Part shown: piece after piece, positions 44,434 through 56,204 of the stretch | Numbering within the stretch: the first letter of the stretch is position 1 | Layout: each line of letters opens with the position of its first letter | Source: Prillingera fragicola | Lineage: Eukaryota; Basidiomycota; Tremellomycetes; Trichosporonales; Trichosporonaceae | Direction of reading: 5' to 3' | Assembly: GCA_002335605.1 (NCBI GenBank) | Contig: BEDY01000004.1 | Coordinates: 1,302,001 to 1,366,000 of the forward strand | DNA length: 64,000 nt | Program-made: the position numbers and the translations under genes | Notes under the pieces: model-generated | What the model was told of the DNA's origin: nothing | Databases searched by the model: none | What the model saw: the letters and a program-made list of their open reading frames with translations, nothing else

Positions 44434-47400
44434 TTACCACGCAAGTTTGGCGACGACGCCATTAAGATATTTGCGAAGGGCCAACTTGCGCATTTCGTCG
44501 ATGAAGAACAATACTAGGCCAAAAGCAATGCCGAGGAAGATGTACTCCACCGGTACCCCCCGAGTGAGAAAGGCCTTTTGGAAAAATGGCGGGTAGCTGA
44601 GGAAGAATGCCAGCATCATGGAGAGCAACATGGCGGGTGGGATCCACAAGTTTTGGGCCATGCCAAGGAGGGGGCTGTGCTGAAAGATTGAAAGGCGGCG
44701 AGTGCGAGTCCCAAGAAGGTTGCCCCATTGCATGAACACGAGTGTGAAAAAGTAGACGGACTGGGCGTGATTGACCGCCTCGTTGAATGCTTCGGGGTCA
44801 TATGACGATGGAAGATCTCCATACTTTAGCACACTGAAAGCAGCAGTCAGCGCGTGAGACACGGGGCAAAGGACTGACAGCTCGCTAAACTTGTAGCCTT
44901 TGCGCTGCAGATACCAGAAGCTCATTGCCATGGCGCACAACGACTCTGACACGCCGAGGAAGCCGTACGCGTGGAGTAGGAGCTTCCAGTTGACCAGTTT
45001 GTCTTTCTTGACGTTGCGAGGACCGCGAGTCATGAGGCCAGCTTCAGGCTTTTCGTGGCAAAGGGAGATGGCAGGGGCGACATCGGTGAGAACACAAATG
45101 ATGATCTGAAATGAGTGTTTGATGCCACCGCTCCACCTACCATCTGAACATTGCTGAGCATCTGGGGGAGACCAAACAGAACGTTGAAAAGAATAGGCAT
45201 GAGCTCGGAGAACGACCCCGCAGGAAGCAGGTAGAGGACAGTCTGTTAGTGTCAGTACTGGGCACACTAGTGGGATTTACCTTTTTGAGATTGTCAAACA
45301 CAAGACGTCCATATGTTACTGCGGTGACCATGGCCGAGAATCTGATGTCAGCTTAATCCAAAGTGATCACGCACGAGTCGAGAAGTACAAGGTCTGCAGC
45401 TTCCTTGGCCACATCAGAACCCTCGCCCATGGCAATACCGACGTCGGCGGCCTTTAGACTGGGAGCATCGTTGACTCCGTCACCAGTCATTCCAACAATG
45501 GCGTCGCGACGCTGAAACTCTTTGACAATGCGCAGCTTTTGCTCAGGCGTGGTACGAGCAAAGAGAATTTCTTCGTATTGGCACGCTTGCTCCCACTGCG
45601 AGTCGTTCATCTCCATGAGGTCAGAGCCCGAGAGAACCAGCGAGGTGGTGCCAGTGTCCGAGTCCGGGTCGTACTTGATAACAGCGGCCGGGTCGAGGTT
45701 GCGATCCAAATTGGTGAGGTGATGAATGCTTTCGGCATTTGTAACAATGCCACATTGTTTAGCAATGGCAACGGCAGTGAGAGCAAAATCGCCTGGATGT
45801 CAGTAGTGCCACGCACAACTGGTCGTGGCTCACCAGTTACAACGAAGAACCGAATGCCTGCATCCCGCATGGCCTGGACTGTCGCAGGAATGTCTTCACG
45901 AGGGGGATCGATGAGCCCAACCAAACCGACTACGGTGAGCTCCTGGTTGATCACCGTGTTGATGTAGTCTGCAAACTCGGCAGAGTCTTTGGGACAGTCC
46001 GGGAGGGTAAACTTGGCAACTATACGCTTTGCGAGAAGAAGCACTCGTTGACCTCTAGCGGCCCACGATTCCTGAACAGCGACAAGCTGCTGGACCACGT
46101 CAGGGGTGAGATCAAGGGTTCCAGTGCCAGAGGGATTGTTGATCGAGGTACAGCGTCGAAGAAGGACATCCGGAGCACCTTTGACCATGAGCACATGGTC
46201 ACCGTGCTCATACTCGTCGTCCTTGGTGAGGGGTGGTGGAGGCTCGTCACTGGAAGCACTCGCCGAGACCTGAAGCAGCTTGAGCATAAACTTGGTCTTT
46301 GAGTTAAAGTTGACCCGGTAAACTTCTGACCAGTCTGCCTGAGAATCCTTCACGGGGCGGATGCTGGCAGCAAACCTGAGAATGGCAGAATCTGTGGCAT
46401 CGCCAGTGATGCGACGAGTTGCCAGGGGCTGGTCGCGAGCGGCCTCGTCCTCGTCAAACATGGCGGCGTTGCACACTCCGGCAATGGCTCCAATTTGTCG
46501 CATGTTGTTGGCAGTCCTGTGGTTCACGACGACGCGGTCGTGGGCTTCATAGGCGGCAATCTCATCGGTGAGGACTGCAACCGAGGTCACTGTCATGACA
46601 TTGGACGTGAGAGTACCAGTCTTGTCAGAGCACAACACGCTCACGGACCCAAGGGTCTCGACAGTCATGAGTGTCTTACAGAGCACCTTGTTCTTGGCCA
46701 GCGTGTTGGCAATCACGGCCAGGGAGGCAGTGACGGCAACAGGGAGACCCTCTGGAATGAATGCCACGCAAATGGCGACAATGTCCACCACCAGAATGGA
46801 AGGCGTGATGAAGCCTTTGTGGTAGCGATTGAGCCACGCAGCCCACAAGATAATGACAATGACGGAAATGCCAATGGCGCAGCCAACAATGATAAAGACA
46901 AAGCGCCAGATCTCCCGCTGAAGAGTAGTCAAGCTTGGAGCCCCAGACGAAGACAGCTTGGCGATGCGTCCAAAAACCGTGAGGTCACCAGTCTGAATAA
47001 CGGTGCCGAGTCCAGAGCCACTAACGCAGAGAGTGCCCTGAAGGCCAATGTTGTTGGTTTCGAGAAAATTGTCGTCGGTATAGTCGACAGAGCCGGCAAT
47101 AGGCTCAGACTCGCCTGTGAGGACAGCACGGTCGAGCTTGAAGTCCGAGGAGCATTCAATGAAACGAACATCGGCAGGCAACTAAGCTCATCAGTGGGGC
47201 AAAATTAACCAGGGACTGACCTTTGTTCCAAGCGAGTGAACGATAAGGTCACCAACTACAAGTTCAGTGGCGTCGACCGACGTTTGCATTCCGTCGCGGA
47301 GGACGAGGACGTCTTGTGGCAGCATGTTGGCGATAGAGGCCATTACGCGCGAGGTAGACCAGTCCTGCCAGGCATTCTGCCGGTCAGCGCGCAGACACTC

Positions 47401-48129
47401 TTTGGATACTCACAAAGCACATTGATACGACGATCACGATCAGAAGGATAATGGCAAGCGCAAGATTAGTAGCCAGGGGCGGGTCACCAAGAGGCTTCCT
47501 GCATGGTCAGTTGCGACCTCGGTAATCGTCTCAGCTCACCAGGCGATAAAACACAGAACCGAGCCGATGAACAGAATCGATCCAAACCCGCCAAAGACAT
47601 AGCCAAGCCACTTGCGGAAGCGGTGCTTGGGAGGAGGGGACATTTTGTTCAGCCCATTCTTGCCCTGGCGGCGCTTGACCTGGGGACCGTCGAGACCAGC
47701 TCGGGGGCTAACGTTGAGCCTCTGCAGAATCTCTGCCGACGACAGCTTGTGCCAGTCGAGTTCCGTGAGCTCGCGGACGGTATCGCGTGCCCGTGCAGCC
47801 TCGACTGGATGCTGGAGCGAGTCGGTGACATGGATTGAGAGGGTCCTAAAATAGCGTTAGACCCGGGCTTGGACGGTAGGCACTCACTTGAACTCGCCGA
47901 CGAGGCGAGAGGCAGCGTCCACACGCTGAGGACCGCGCGCGGCCGAGCCCATGCGGCGAAGAAGGTGCTGCTCGTGAACAGGGCCCTCTTCTTGAATTGT
48001 GATTGAACGGAGCATGTTGGCATTGCGCTTTCTGGTATCGCCGGCCTCGCTGTCCTTTGCAAAGTCGAGCTCCGGGACGACCGTGTCTATCGACCTCTCC
48101 TTGTCGAGTTTGCTATCTGAATCGTCCAT
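44434..48129 (-). CDS. P-type IIC cation ATPase (Na,K-ATPase alpha-like)
   Basis: A membrane cation pump. The ATG at 48129 begins a hydrophilic N-terminus. Standard P-type motifs are present: LTGESEP (actuator), IPEGLPVAV (M4), SDKTGTLT (phosphorylation site), VKGAPDVLLRRC (nucleotide binding) and MTGDGVNDAPSLKAADVG (hinge). Features particular to the Na,K/H,K-ATPase (IIC) group are NNIGLQGTLCVSG, VFGRIAKL, NLKKTVLY (M5), TDVAPAISLCHEKPEAGLM (M6 and loop) and FIDEMRKLALRK at the end of M10. It ends at 44434. About eight short introns are present. In M6 the residue aligning with the first Asp of the Na,K-ATPase DLGTD ion site is Cys (ICVLTD), so ion selectivity may differ. No beta-subunit gene is in the window. 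Confidence 0.9.
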
Positions 48130-48894
48130 GGCGGGGAGTTGTTGCTTGAAGTGTTGAGATCGGACGTAAGTAGACGTAAGGGTAGTGAGTGAGAACCTTC
48201 ATGCTGGGGAGCACAACATTTGTACCATCCAGAAACTGGGCAGTGTTCCTCGCGTTGCTTTCCGCCAGCAGCGCGTTGTCAGATGCCATTCCCCAAGACC
48301 AATAACGAGTAAATACCGCGTCTCCTCGTTCCACATGCATCCCTCTGCGCCTCTGCTTCTCAGACCGCAGAGCTGCAAGGGATGGGAGTGGCGTGTTGAT
48401 GCAGCTAGCACCGCAACAGGCAACATAGTTGGGTCAGTAAGACTCCGGGTCGGGTCGTTTTTGGCCAGTGTCAGCCGGTCTTGCTCCATTTCCCATGGAC
48501 CCATGGGGCTTTCGCGCTCTTTAGGTTTCATGGTGAACGCCGGTAAGCATGCGGAGCGAGTCTTCTGCGAGCTGCAAGTGAGATTTCACAGAGTTTGTGT
48601 GGAAGCAAGACTACTAGCTACTGGGACCGGTGTAACTAGCGTAGCGCTGCACGAGGGATTATTGGTTTGATGGCAATGTCAAGAGCGGACGAATGAGAAA
48701 TACCGCAGATTAGCACCGAAATGGAACCAAACAATGCACGGCTGACTGTGCGTGGTTACTTTGCATCCGTCGCTGAAGCCTGTCGCTAAAGCCAACGAAA
48801 CCCCAACTGCTCGCAAGATAAGGGCATGTAGTGGAGTATGCATAGCAAATATCATCTGATGTACGGACCTCGTATTGCACAACAAAACATCTGA
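48130..48894. other. Intergenic spacer upstream of the P2C ATPase
   Basis: The 765 bp hold the ATPase promoter and the 3' flank of the RCC1-PHD gene. No convincing open frame or RNA gene was found. Confidence 0.45.
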
Positions 48895-51097
48895 TCAGGG
48901 CTTTCGATTGGCGTTGACCGCCTCGGCCTCACGCCAAGTACGAAGGTCAATGGGCACCACAGACGAGTCTGAGCCCGAGCCTTTCGTTTCTGGACGAACA
49001 GACGTAGCGGTGCTGCGGCGTTTCCGAGTCTCTGGCCGGCCGCTACCCAAAGGCGAGTCGGGTGATCCACGCCTTTGCGGCGAGTCTGGCTCGTTCTCTG
49101 CTGGTGTCCTGGCCGGTACGCTCGCGTGACGCGACCCATTCGCGGCCACCTGCTCAGCCTTTCCTTCTGAAGGCTCGCGCATGCGGCTCAACTCTTCGAC
49201 CTGATCGGCAATCTCCTTTTCACACACTGGACAAAACCACTCATCGGGGTAGGGAGCATCCAATGGAGGGTCGAGGCAATACGCGTGGTATGGCTCGTCA
49301 CACCTCTCACACTCGAGAGGATCCATTTGCTCATTCTCCTCGTTGCACACGAGACACAACGTCGCCGACTCGACCTCTTTAGGATGGCGATCCATCTCTG
49401 AAAGTCTGCCGTTGGGTTTGGCAAGAAACAAGGTGAAGAATGCCCCTGCAGATACACTGGGTATCAGTAAGTAGAGGGCATATGTCGCACTCACTCGATG
49501 ACATCAATGTCCTTTAACGCCTGGATAAGGACAGGGTCCGTAGAGCTCATCCAATCTGCGCCTATCCCAAGTTCTGCACCGTCAAGAGCGACACTTAGAC
49601 ACCACGTACCTCCATACAATGCGCCCTGGCCCCACCCCATGGTCAGCGTCTTGCCTGCCACAATGGTTGTAATGAAGTGGGTGCAGCCACCAAGGGAAAT
49701 GGCCGCCACTTGATGATCGTTTACTGCCAGTCAGTCGACGCCTTCCATGGTCACTTACGAGTTTCCAAGGGTTGCAACGCAGACCCTGCATGGTCAGCAT
49801 ATTAGCAGCGTCGTAGCCTACCTTGGGCAGTAATCTTCCATTTTCCAGCCACAAGAAGCCTTCCGGCGACATTTACAACGACCGAACCTGGAGCGTAAGC
49901 ACGGCGGCCGAGGGTTCACGACTCACTTGTCGGTCCACAGCCCACTCTTGTGGCGCCCAGCAGCATTGGAACATGGATTGGCACGAGTCTGAAGGTTAGC
50001 ACGCTTTCTCCACCAGCAACGTAACTGGTAATCGGTTGTGTCCAGGCCCAGTCGTTTGTACTCTGCGTAGCCCCAAGCGTAGACCTGGTTGTCCTCATCT
50101 CGTGCCAGCGAGTGCTGGTTGCCCGACGCTATCTGGACAATCTTCTTCTCTCCGATCCCTTCCACAATCAACCCTACCAGTCAGCACACACACGGCAACA
50201 AGACTCACGAGGCGCAACCTGCAGCTCCCACGATGGCTTGTTGGCCTTGGTCGTCTTCACCAGACGCTCGCCTATGGGGGTCAGCAGCTAGCCCCAGCTC
50301 AACCAACCCACCAGCAGTCCCATTACCTAGCTGTCCATGCTCGCACGAACCGCAGGCATACACCTTGCCCACTTCTGTAAGGAAAAGCGAAAAGGTCCAT
50401 CCAGCAGTCGCCTGAACGACCTTTTCGCCATTCACCAACCACGGCCCCGAGATCTTCGTCAGGGTCGGTATCTCTCCACATACAGGCTGCGAGCGTTAGG
50501 ACGAGTACCGAATCACGACGTACCAATCCTAGCTGCGCCACCACATTGTTTCCCGCTCCCCATACGCCACCCTCGCTGTCGATGAGGAAGAAATGTGAAC
50601 GACCCACAGCACCGTCGACCCACTTGACGCCAGGGCCAAGTCGATACTGCTGCGGCGAGATGCATAGAGGATCGTCATGTGAAATGACATGGCCGTCTCC
50701 TAGTCCATGAGCGGGAACTTTGCCAAACAAGTGGGCGTGGCCGTACACTGCGAGGGTCAGTTCTGACCTTTGGAGCGTGTACTTACAGTCGATGGCCACG
50801 GCATAGTTGGCAGAGCAGCCGGTCAGCACCTTGACCATCTTGATATGGCACAAGGAGCGCAAAATCCTCGGCGTAAACAAATTGCGGGGATCATCTTCGT
50901 TGTCGTTTGTACGCGCCTTGACACCGTTTGTCCGCCTGGGTGGTCAACAATGTTGGTTCATGAGTAACGCGTACCATTCGACCCCTCCTGCGATGAGCAC
51001 TGAATGGTCAGCTTTGAAACTCCCAGACCAAACAGCACAGCCAAGAAGACTGACCTCGTCCCCATGCAGGCTCGGGAGGTCCATCCGAGCTGCCCAT
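48895..51097 (-). CDS. RCC1-repeat beta-propeller protein with C-terminal PHD finger
   Basis: The ATG at 51097 (MGSSDGPPEPAWG) is spliced through small exons (VLIAGGVEWRTNGVKARTN) into RCC1-type repeats: GAGNNVVAQLGL, YACGSCEHGQLGNGTAG, YAWGYAEYKRLGLDTTD and TMGWGQGALYGELGIG. These show the G-x-G/N-x-x-x-QLG pattern of RCC1/ATS1 blades. After the propeller, at about 49355-49190, comes a PHD finger: CLVCNEENEQMDPLECERC, YHAYCLDPPL and EWFCPVC, with the C4HC3 ligands all present. A Ser/Arg/Pro-rich tail follows to 48895. PHD fingers usually read histone H3 tails and RCC1 folds often bind chromatin or Ran, so a chromatin role is inferred. About ten introns are present. The propeller blades are divergent. 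Confidence 0.82.
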
Positions 51098-52430
51098 TAG
51101 ATGGTGATAGATGAAGATGATGAGGCTAGAAATCAAAACAAATCCGAGCCTGCTCGTGAAGCCCCACATGGCAGAAGTCCGGCTGAACTACAGGCACGAC
51201 CACGCGACGTGCCTGAGAACCATTATCCCAGGGACGCTCCGTGAAACGCCGAGGCGTGGCGCACCTCCACCTCCACCGTCCCTGCGAGTCTGGATGTCAC
51301 CAACCCCCCTACCGCGGAGAGCATTTGCGTACACACCCTGCTTCTTAGCGACACAGTAGCAGCCCCTACCTGCTCGGGCTCGGGGTCTAGACTGAAGTTG
51401 CTCGGGTATTTGTCAGCCTCCTTTTGAACACTGGTTCCTCGTGGCTGTGGCATGTGGCCGGGGTACTCGAGGACCATGGCGCGTGAATAACGACGATCTT
51501 TGTCCTCTGGCCTCTGATGTCCGACCGGATACAGTTTGTTGACAGGTGTATTCAGGGTGGTAATCTCCTATCTGTGCAGCCAAAACTCCCGCAGGTAGGT
51601 AACGCCAATCAGAGAAACCAGGTCGCTGAAGGCGGTAAACTCGTCTCCTTTAACATACACCACGCCGCTAGTGCTGTCTTTGCTACTGGTGCCGCCTGTG
51701 ATGTGGTGGACGCAATGTGGCTGGCACCGTCTACCCCTTTGGCCTGCGCATGGGCAAAGGTTTGCCCATCAGTTGCTCGCTAGTAGGTACTCGACGACCG
51801 TTGCGCCGCTGTTGCCGTTGTCCAGACGAGTGCACATGGCATGCCGATTCTAGCCGTTTGCCAACATTTCACTAAAGAACACTACATCTTCTCACTAGAG
51901 TACATAAAGAACACTACCTCCTCTCCTCTCACTAGAGTACACGTAGTGTTCTTTGAATATGCTGGCCCAAAACATTCCACTAGAGCGCACCGAGTTAGCA
52001 GACGCCATTGACGACACCTTCGTCGAATGCGCCACGTACAGTAAGTGTAGTTTGTGGTATCTGCTAATGCCGTGTATTAATGTATTTCCGGGTTTATTTC
52101 CTTCTTGTCTGTGCCTGACCGGTTCACTACGTCGGTCGCCACTAAAATGACCGCTGCTGACGCCAATGTCAAGCATGTGGAGAGCCCATGTGGTTCTCAA
52201 TTCTCTCAACTCACGCTTGACGTTAGCACAGACTATTGGAAACAAGCGCTTTCTCTGCCTCACCACCCATTTGCTAGGACCCTCCAAGGACTCGACACGA
52301 ACACTCTACCGCCCGGGGCGCGAATGGACAAGTCTTGGCATTCACTTTGCCCGGCCGATGCCAGAGACTCACCGAGTCAACTCCTGGACTGTATTCTCTT
52401 TTGCCTCTCCCCATCACCCAATCATCCAAA
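51098..52430. other. Divergent intergenic region with repeats
   Basis: 1.33 kb between the starts of the RCC1-PHD gene and the CDF transporter. It contains a compact repeat array at 51874-51954. Open frames are short and unconvincing. The transporter's promoter side (52250-52430) is C/T-rich. Confidence 0.45.
51874..51954. repeat. 12-bp direct and inverted repeat array
   Basis: aaagaacactac occurs at 51874-51885 and 51906-51917, and its exact reverse complement gtagtgttcttt at 51943-51954. The direct copies are each followed by a second shared element, ctcactagagtaca, at 51891-51904 and 51929-51942. The inverted copy can pair with either direct copy, giving alternative hairpins. It lies about 480 bp upstream of the CDF transporter start. 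Confidence 0.85.
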
Positions 52431-53830
52431 ATGTCGGCCACTGCCACCACCACGGCGCTCCAAACGGCGGTAGAGCCGGCACGCATGAGGACGCCGGACA
52501 TTGAGCTAATGGACGTTCAATCTGTCCGAAGCCGCGAGGCTGGCGAGCGCGACCCTCTGCTTTTGCGAAGCAAGATTGTCAGCGATGCCGACATCGACGC
52601 ATTCAAAAAGCGACGTAGGAACTCCAAGGTCGCGTCGTTTTATGAGGCCCAGAACGAGCACATCGATCGCCTGCTCAAACCGATGGCTGTGCACACGCAG
52701 GAAGGCCAGGAGCAAGCGGCCGACATGGCTCTCAAGGTCAAGATCGCGGTGAATGTGTCCTTTGCTTGCAACATCATTCTTGCCGCCGTTCAGCTGTATG
52801 CTGCGATCAGCTCTATGTCTATTGCACTGTTCGCTAGCTGTATTGATGCTATTTGTGAGTCAATCTGATAGAGCATAGCTGACGTCCAGTCGACCCGTTC
52901 GCCAACCTGATTCTCTGGCTTGCGCACAGGTCGGCTCGCAAGGCAGAGGAGAAGAAATGGCCCATGGGAGGATCTCGGTTTGAGACCAGTGAGTAAGAAA
53001 GCATGAGCGCACACGTTGGCAAGCATGAGCGCACGCTGATATGAGTAGTCGGCAACATTGTGTACGGCTTTATTATGGGCGGCGTCAACCTCATCCTCAT
53101 CGTGCAGGCGATTCAGGAACTCGTCAAGCACGACGGAGAGGACACCAAGGAGTTCCATGTCATCCCCCTTGTGTGCGTGTGCATTGCCTGGGGTGTCAAG
53201 TTCTTGCTGTTTGTCTACTGCTTTTTTATCCGTCACGCGTCGTCGCAGGTCCAGGTTCTCTGGGAGGACCACCGCAACGACCTGTTTGCGTGAGTTGGGC
53301 GCACCATCGCTGTATCTAACAAACAGGAACGGCTTTGCCATTCTTTCCAACGCAGGCGGTGCCAAGCTCGCCTGGTTTATTGACCCTGTTGGCGGTTCAA
53401 TTATTGCCATTGTCATTATGATTGTCTGGATCAGGACCATTTACGGCAAGTTTCCACGCGGCAACCAAAGCTGACCTCGTCAGAACAGTTCACTTTTCTT
53501 GCTGGAATCGCCGCCCCGGCCGACTATGTCTCGCTCGTGACCTACAAGGCGTTGACCTTTTCAGAGGAGATCAAAAGTGTCGATACTGTGCGCGTCTATC
53601 ACTCTGGCCCCGACTACTTTGTCGAGGTCGACATTGTTTTGGACCCCGAGATGCCCCTCTGGAAGGCGCATGATCTCAGCCAAGATCTGCAGGACCAGAT
53701 CGAGGCTCTGCCCGATGTCGACCGTTGCTTCGTGCACGTAGACCATGAGGTCGACCACAAGCCGGTACGTTCTGGCTGCCACTGCGAAGGATGTGATCTG
53801 ACAATGCAGGAACACCGCAAACGGGTGTAA
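52431..53830 (+). CDS. Cation diffusion facilitator, manganese-type (MTP-like)
   Basis: This CDF-family antiporter probably moves Mn2+ (or another divalent metal) out of the cytosol into a vacuole or Golgi compartment. The ATG at 52431 begins a long hydrophilic N-terminus (ERDPLLLRSKI resembles vacuolar sorting LL motifs). Membrane segments carry CIDAIFDPFANLILW (a DxxxD metal site in TM2) and DHRNDLFANGFAIL (DxxxD in TM5), the Mn-CDF pattern; Zn-CDFs have HxxxD at the first position. WFIDPVGGSIIAIVIM (TM6) and the cytosolic CTD (VYHSGPDYFVEVDIVLDPEM, VHVDHE) follow. Introns include 52855-52890, 52990-53047, 53291-53327 and 53765-53809. It ends at the TAA at 53828-53830. Confidence 0.92.
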
Positions 53831-54011
53831 CGAAGTGTGACACAGATTAGAGTATCCAACAGAGCAGAAAGAGTTTCGTAGAAACAATATAATTGCATTG
53901 AACAAGCGAGAAAATACCATCCAAAGTTGTCCCGCCCCGATGCTACTCTGGTACCATAGCTCTGAACGGAAACGGTGGTGGAACACAATCCCTACTACTC
54001 TGAGTTACAAC

Positions 54012-55103
54012 CTATAGCTTTGCCTGCCAAGGCTTGGTCCTCTGGCCTGCGTATGGCATGGACCCGGTAAGGCCGCCGTCCACAATAAACGGCTGCCCGT
54101 TGATATACGACGAGTCGTCAGAAGCGAGGAAGAGCGCGGCCTGTGCAATCTCTGCGTAACGTTAGCCCCACCGTATACCCTGTACACACCGATAGGAAGT
54201 CCGAAGCGCTTCAATGGGTTGAGCTGGCCAACTGCGCTGGTGCGTCCACTGGCCTCGGCGACCTCGAAGATCGCGCCAGTCATGTCCGTCTGGATCAACC
54301 CAGGGCAGATAGCGTTGACGCGGACATTGTGGCCTGTAAACTCGTAGGCGCCAGTCTGGGCAAGTGATACCACAGCGGCCTTGGAGGCAGAGTAAGGGAT
54401 GTTGCCGGCGTTGGCCGCGCGGCCAGCGACCGAAGCGGTCAGAATGATCGAACCACCGGGAATGGGCTTGCCCTTGCCTGTCTTGGCGATAGCAGGCCCA
54501 CCATACTTGAGCGCGAGGAAGGCGCTGTAGGCGTTGATGCGCATGACCTCGAGGAACTCGGACCCGTCGATAGCCTCGATGGGGCGTGCCTTCTCCTTGA
54601 GAGCTTGAATGGCACCCTTGACGTCCATTTCATTGCGCGTCGAATTCTTTTGGTTGGTCGTTGAAAGGTCTCGGTTGCCGGACACGGTCGAGACACCTGC
54701 GTTGGCAAAGTAGACGTCGAGGCGGTCAACCTCACGGAGCACACGCTCAACAAGCTCCGAGATTACTTTTGGCGAAGCGGCGTCTCCAATCACATGGTTG
54801 ATCTGAGCGTCAACAAAGCCCACAACCGTCACGTACCTTTGTGAACGGGTAGTCGGACTGGAGCTGCTCGGCGAAACTGGGCAGCGCCTTGCTTAGGTCG
54901 AGAAGATAGAGGTGAGCAGCACCCTCTCGCGCAAACAGGCGAGCAGCCTGGGTTCCAATGCCGGCGGCGGGCCCGACGCCAGTAATGATACAGACCTTTC
55001 CCGAAAGCTTCTTGGCGCCTTGTTTTGCGTACCGGCTCTCGGCCGTCTGCTCAAGCACGGCGTCGCGGGTCTGGTTGAGTTGCTCTGTAGTGGGAGGAGC
55101 CAT
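54012..55103 (-). CDS. Classical short-chain dehydrogenase/reductase
   Basis: An NAD(P)-dependent oxidoreductase of unknown substrate. The ATG at 55103 ([14 protein letters not shown]) leads into the Rossmann motif [18 protein letters not shown]. The NAG motif is [12 protein letters not shown], the catalytic Ser lies in [12 protein letters not shown], and the YxxxK pair in [12 protein letters not shown]. The [17 protein letters not shown] block and the C-terminal strand [14 protein letters not shown] are also present. It ends at the TAG at 54012-54014. Two introns, about 54785-54840 and 54150-54195, are clear. Between NAG and the catalytic Ser there is an extra stretch of roughly 30 charged residues compared with a minimal SDR; it could be a real insertion or an unrecognised intron. 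Confidence 0.88.
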
Positions 55104-55376
55104 TTTATGCTGCTGATGAGTAAGATGTCAAAGAACCTTGCGCAAAAGTGCTCACGCTCTCACAAGATCAGTGGGGCAACCAGAGTTCATACCGAAATCA
55201 ACGGCTCAGCCGGCAAGTTGGATGCCGGTCGGCTATGACCGTCACTACTACTGCCACAGGACGCACGTCACCAACCGAGGTGCCAGTGGAGGTGGAGACC
55301 CCACACACTGCAGCCACAATGACGATGCCGCCAAGTGCCGCCGACTGCCGCCACGCGGTTCCTCGCACTTCTCATC

Positions 55377-56204
55377 ATGTCTCGTATCTTTACTGCTAGC
55401 TTTGCTACTGCTTCTCGTTCGCTTGGACATTCGACAGGTACTCTTTCGCGTACAGCTACACCTTTTATCAATCTTGCAACTTATCGCAACCAAGCAATCA
55501 GGATGGCGTCTACTACTTCCGACCCGAAGACTTACTGCTTCAACCACACCATGGTACGTCACCAGTAGGCTCCTGCATCAAAAGCTGACTCGCAGTTCCG
55601 CATCAAGGACCCCAAGGCCTCGATCAAGTTCTATACCGAGGTGCTGGGTATGGAGGTGGGTGCTGTTTGCTCAACTGCCGACTAACTTTGCAGCTCTTCC
55701 GCGAGTCGCCCGGACCGGACTTTACCAACTACTTGTGAGCCCAACAAGTCTGCGTCACTCTAACCACCCAGCCTCGGCTACCCCTCGGGCTTTGGCGACA
55801 AGGCCAACGCCAGCCTTGAGGAGAAGGCTGACAGCTTCACCATGCGTGAGGGTGTCCTCGAGCTCTGCCACAACCACGGCACCGGTGCGTCCAACTTTTG
55901 AAGCGCTTTCTGACATGTCCAGAGAGCGACCCCGACTTCAAGGGCTACGTCTCAGGTAACGAGGAGCCCAACCGTGGCTTTGGCCACATCTGTATCTCGG
56001 TCGACAACCTCGAGGCCGCCTGTAAGCGTTTCGACGACATGGGTGTCAAGTTTAAGAAGCGCCCCCACGAGGGCCGCATGAAGGTAGGTCGTGGCCGATG
56101 GTTGATTGTTGTGCTGACTTTAACAGACCATTGCTTTTGTGTACGACCCGGACGGCTACTGGGTCGAGGTCCTCGAGAAGCGCGGCAACCAGGCTGGCGC
56201 TTAA
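55377..56204 (+). CDS. GLO1: GLO1, glyoxalase I (lactoylglutathione lyase)
   Basis: Isomerises the methylglyoxal-glutathione adduct to S-lactoylglutathione. The first ATG (55377) starts a basic, Ser/Thr-rich, acid-free leader (MSRIFTASFATASRSLGH) typical of mitochondrial targeting. A second ATG at 55503 (MASTTSDPKTY) would give a cytosolic form. The fold is a single pair of VOC modules: FNHTMFRIKDPKASIKFY, LFRESPGPDFTNY, LELCHNHGTE, GFGHICISVDNLEAAC and DPDGYWVEVLEK. Metal ligands are His (NHTM), Glu (LELC), His (FGHI) and Glu (WVEV). At least five short introns split it. The length matches the single-domain human-type enzyme rather than the doubled yeast Glo1. It ends at the TAA at 56202-56204. 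Confidence 0.94.

Noticed and set aside
46495..47208. Plus-strand ORFs opposite the P-type ATPase
   Set aside because: They are antisense to well-conserved ATPase motifs and have no domain of their own.
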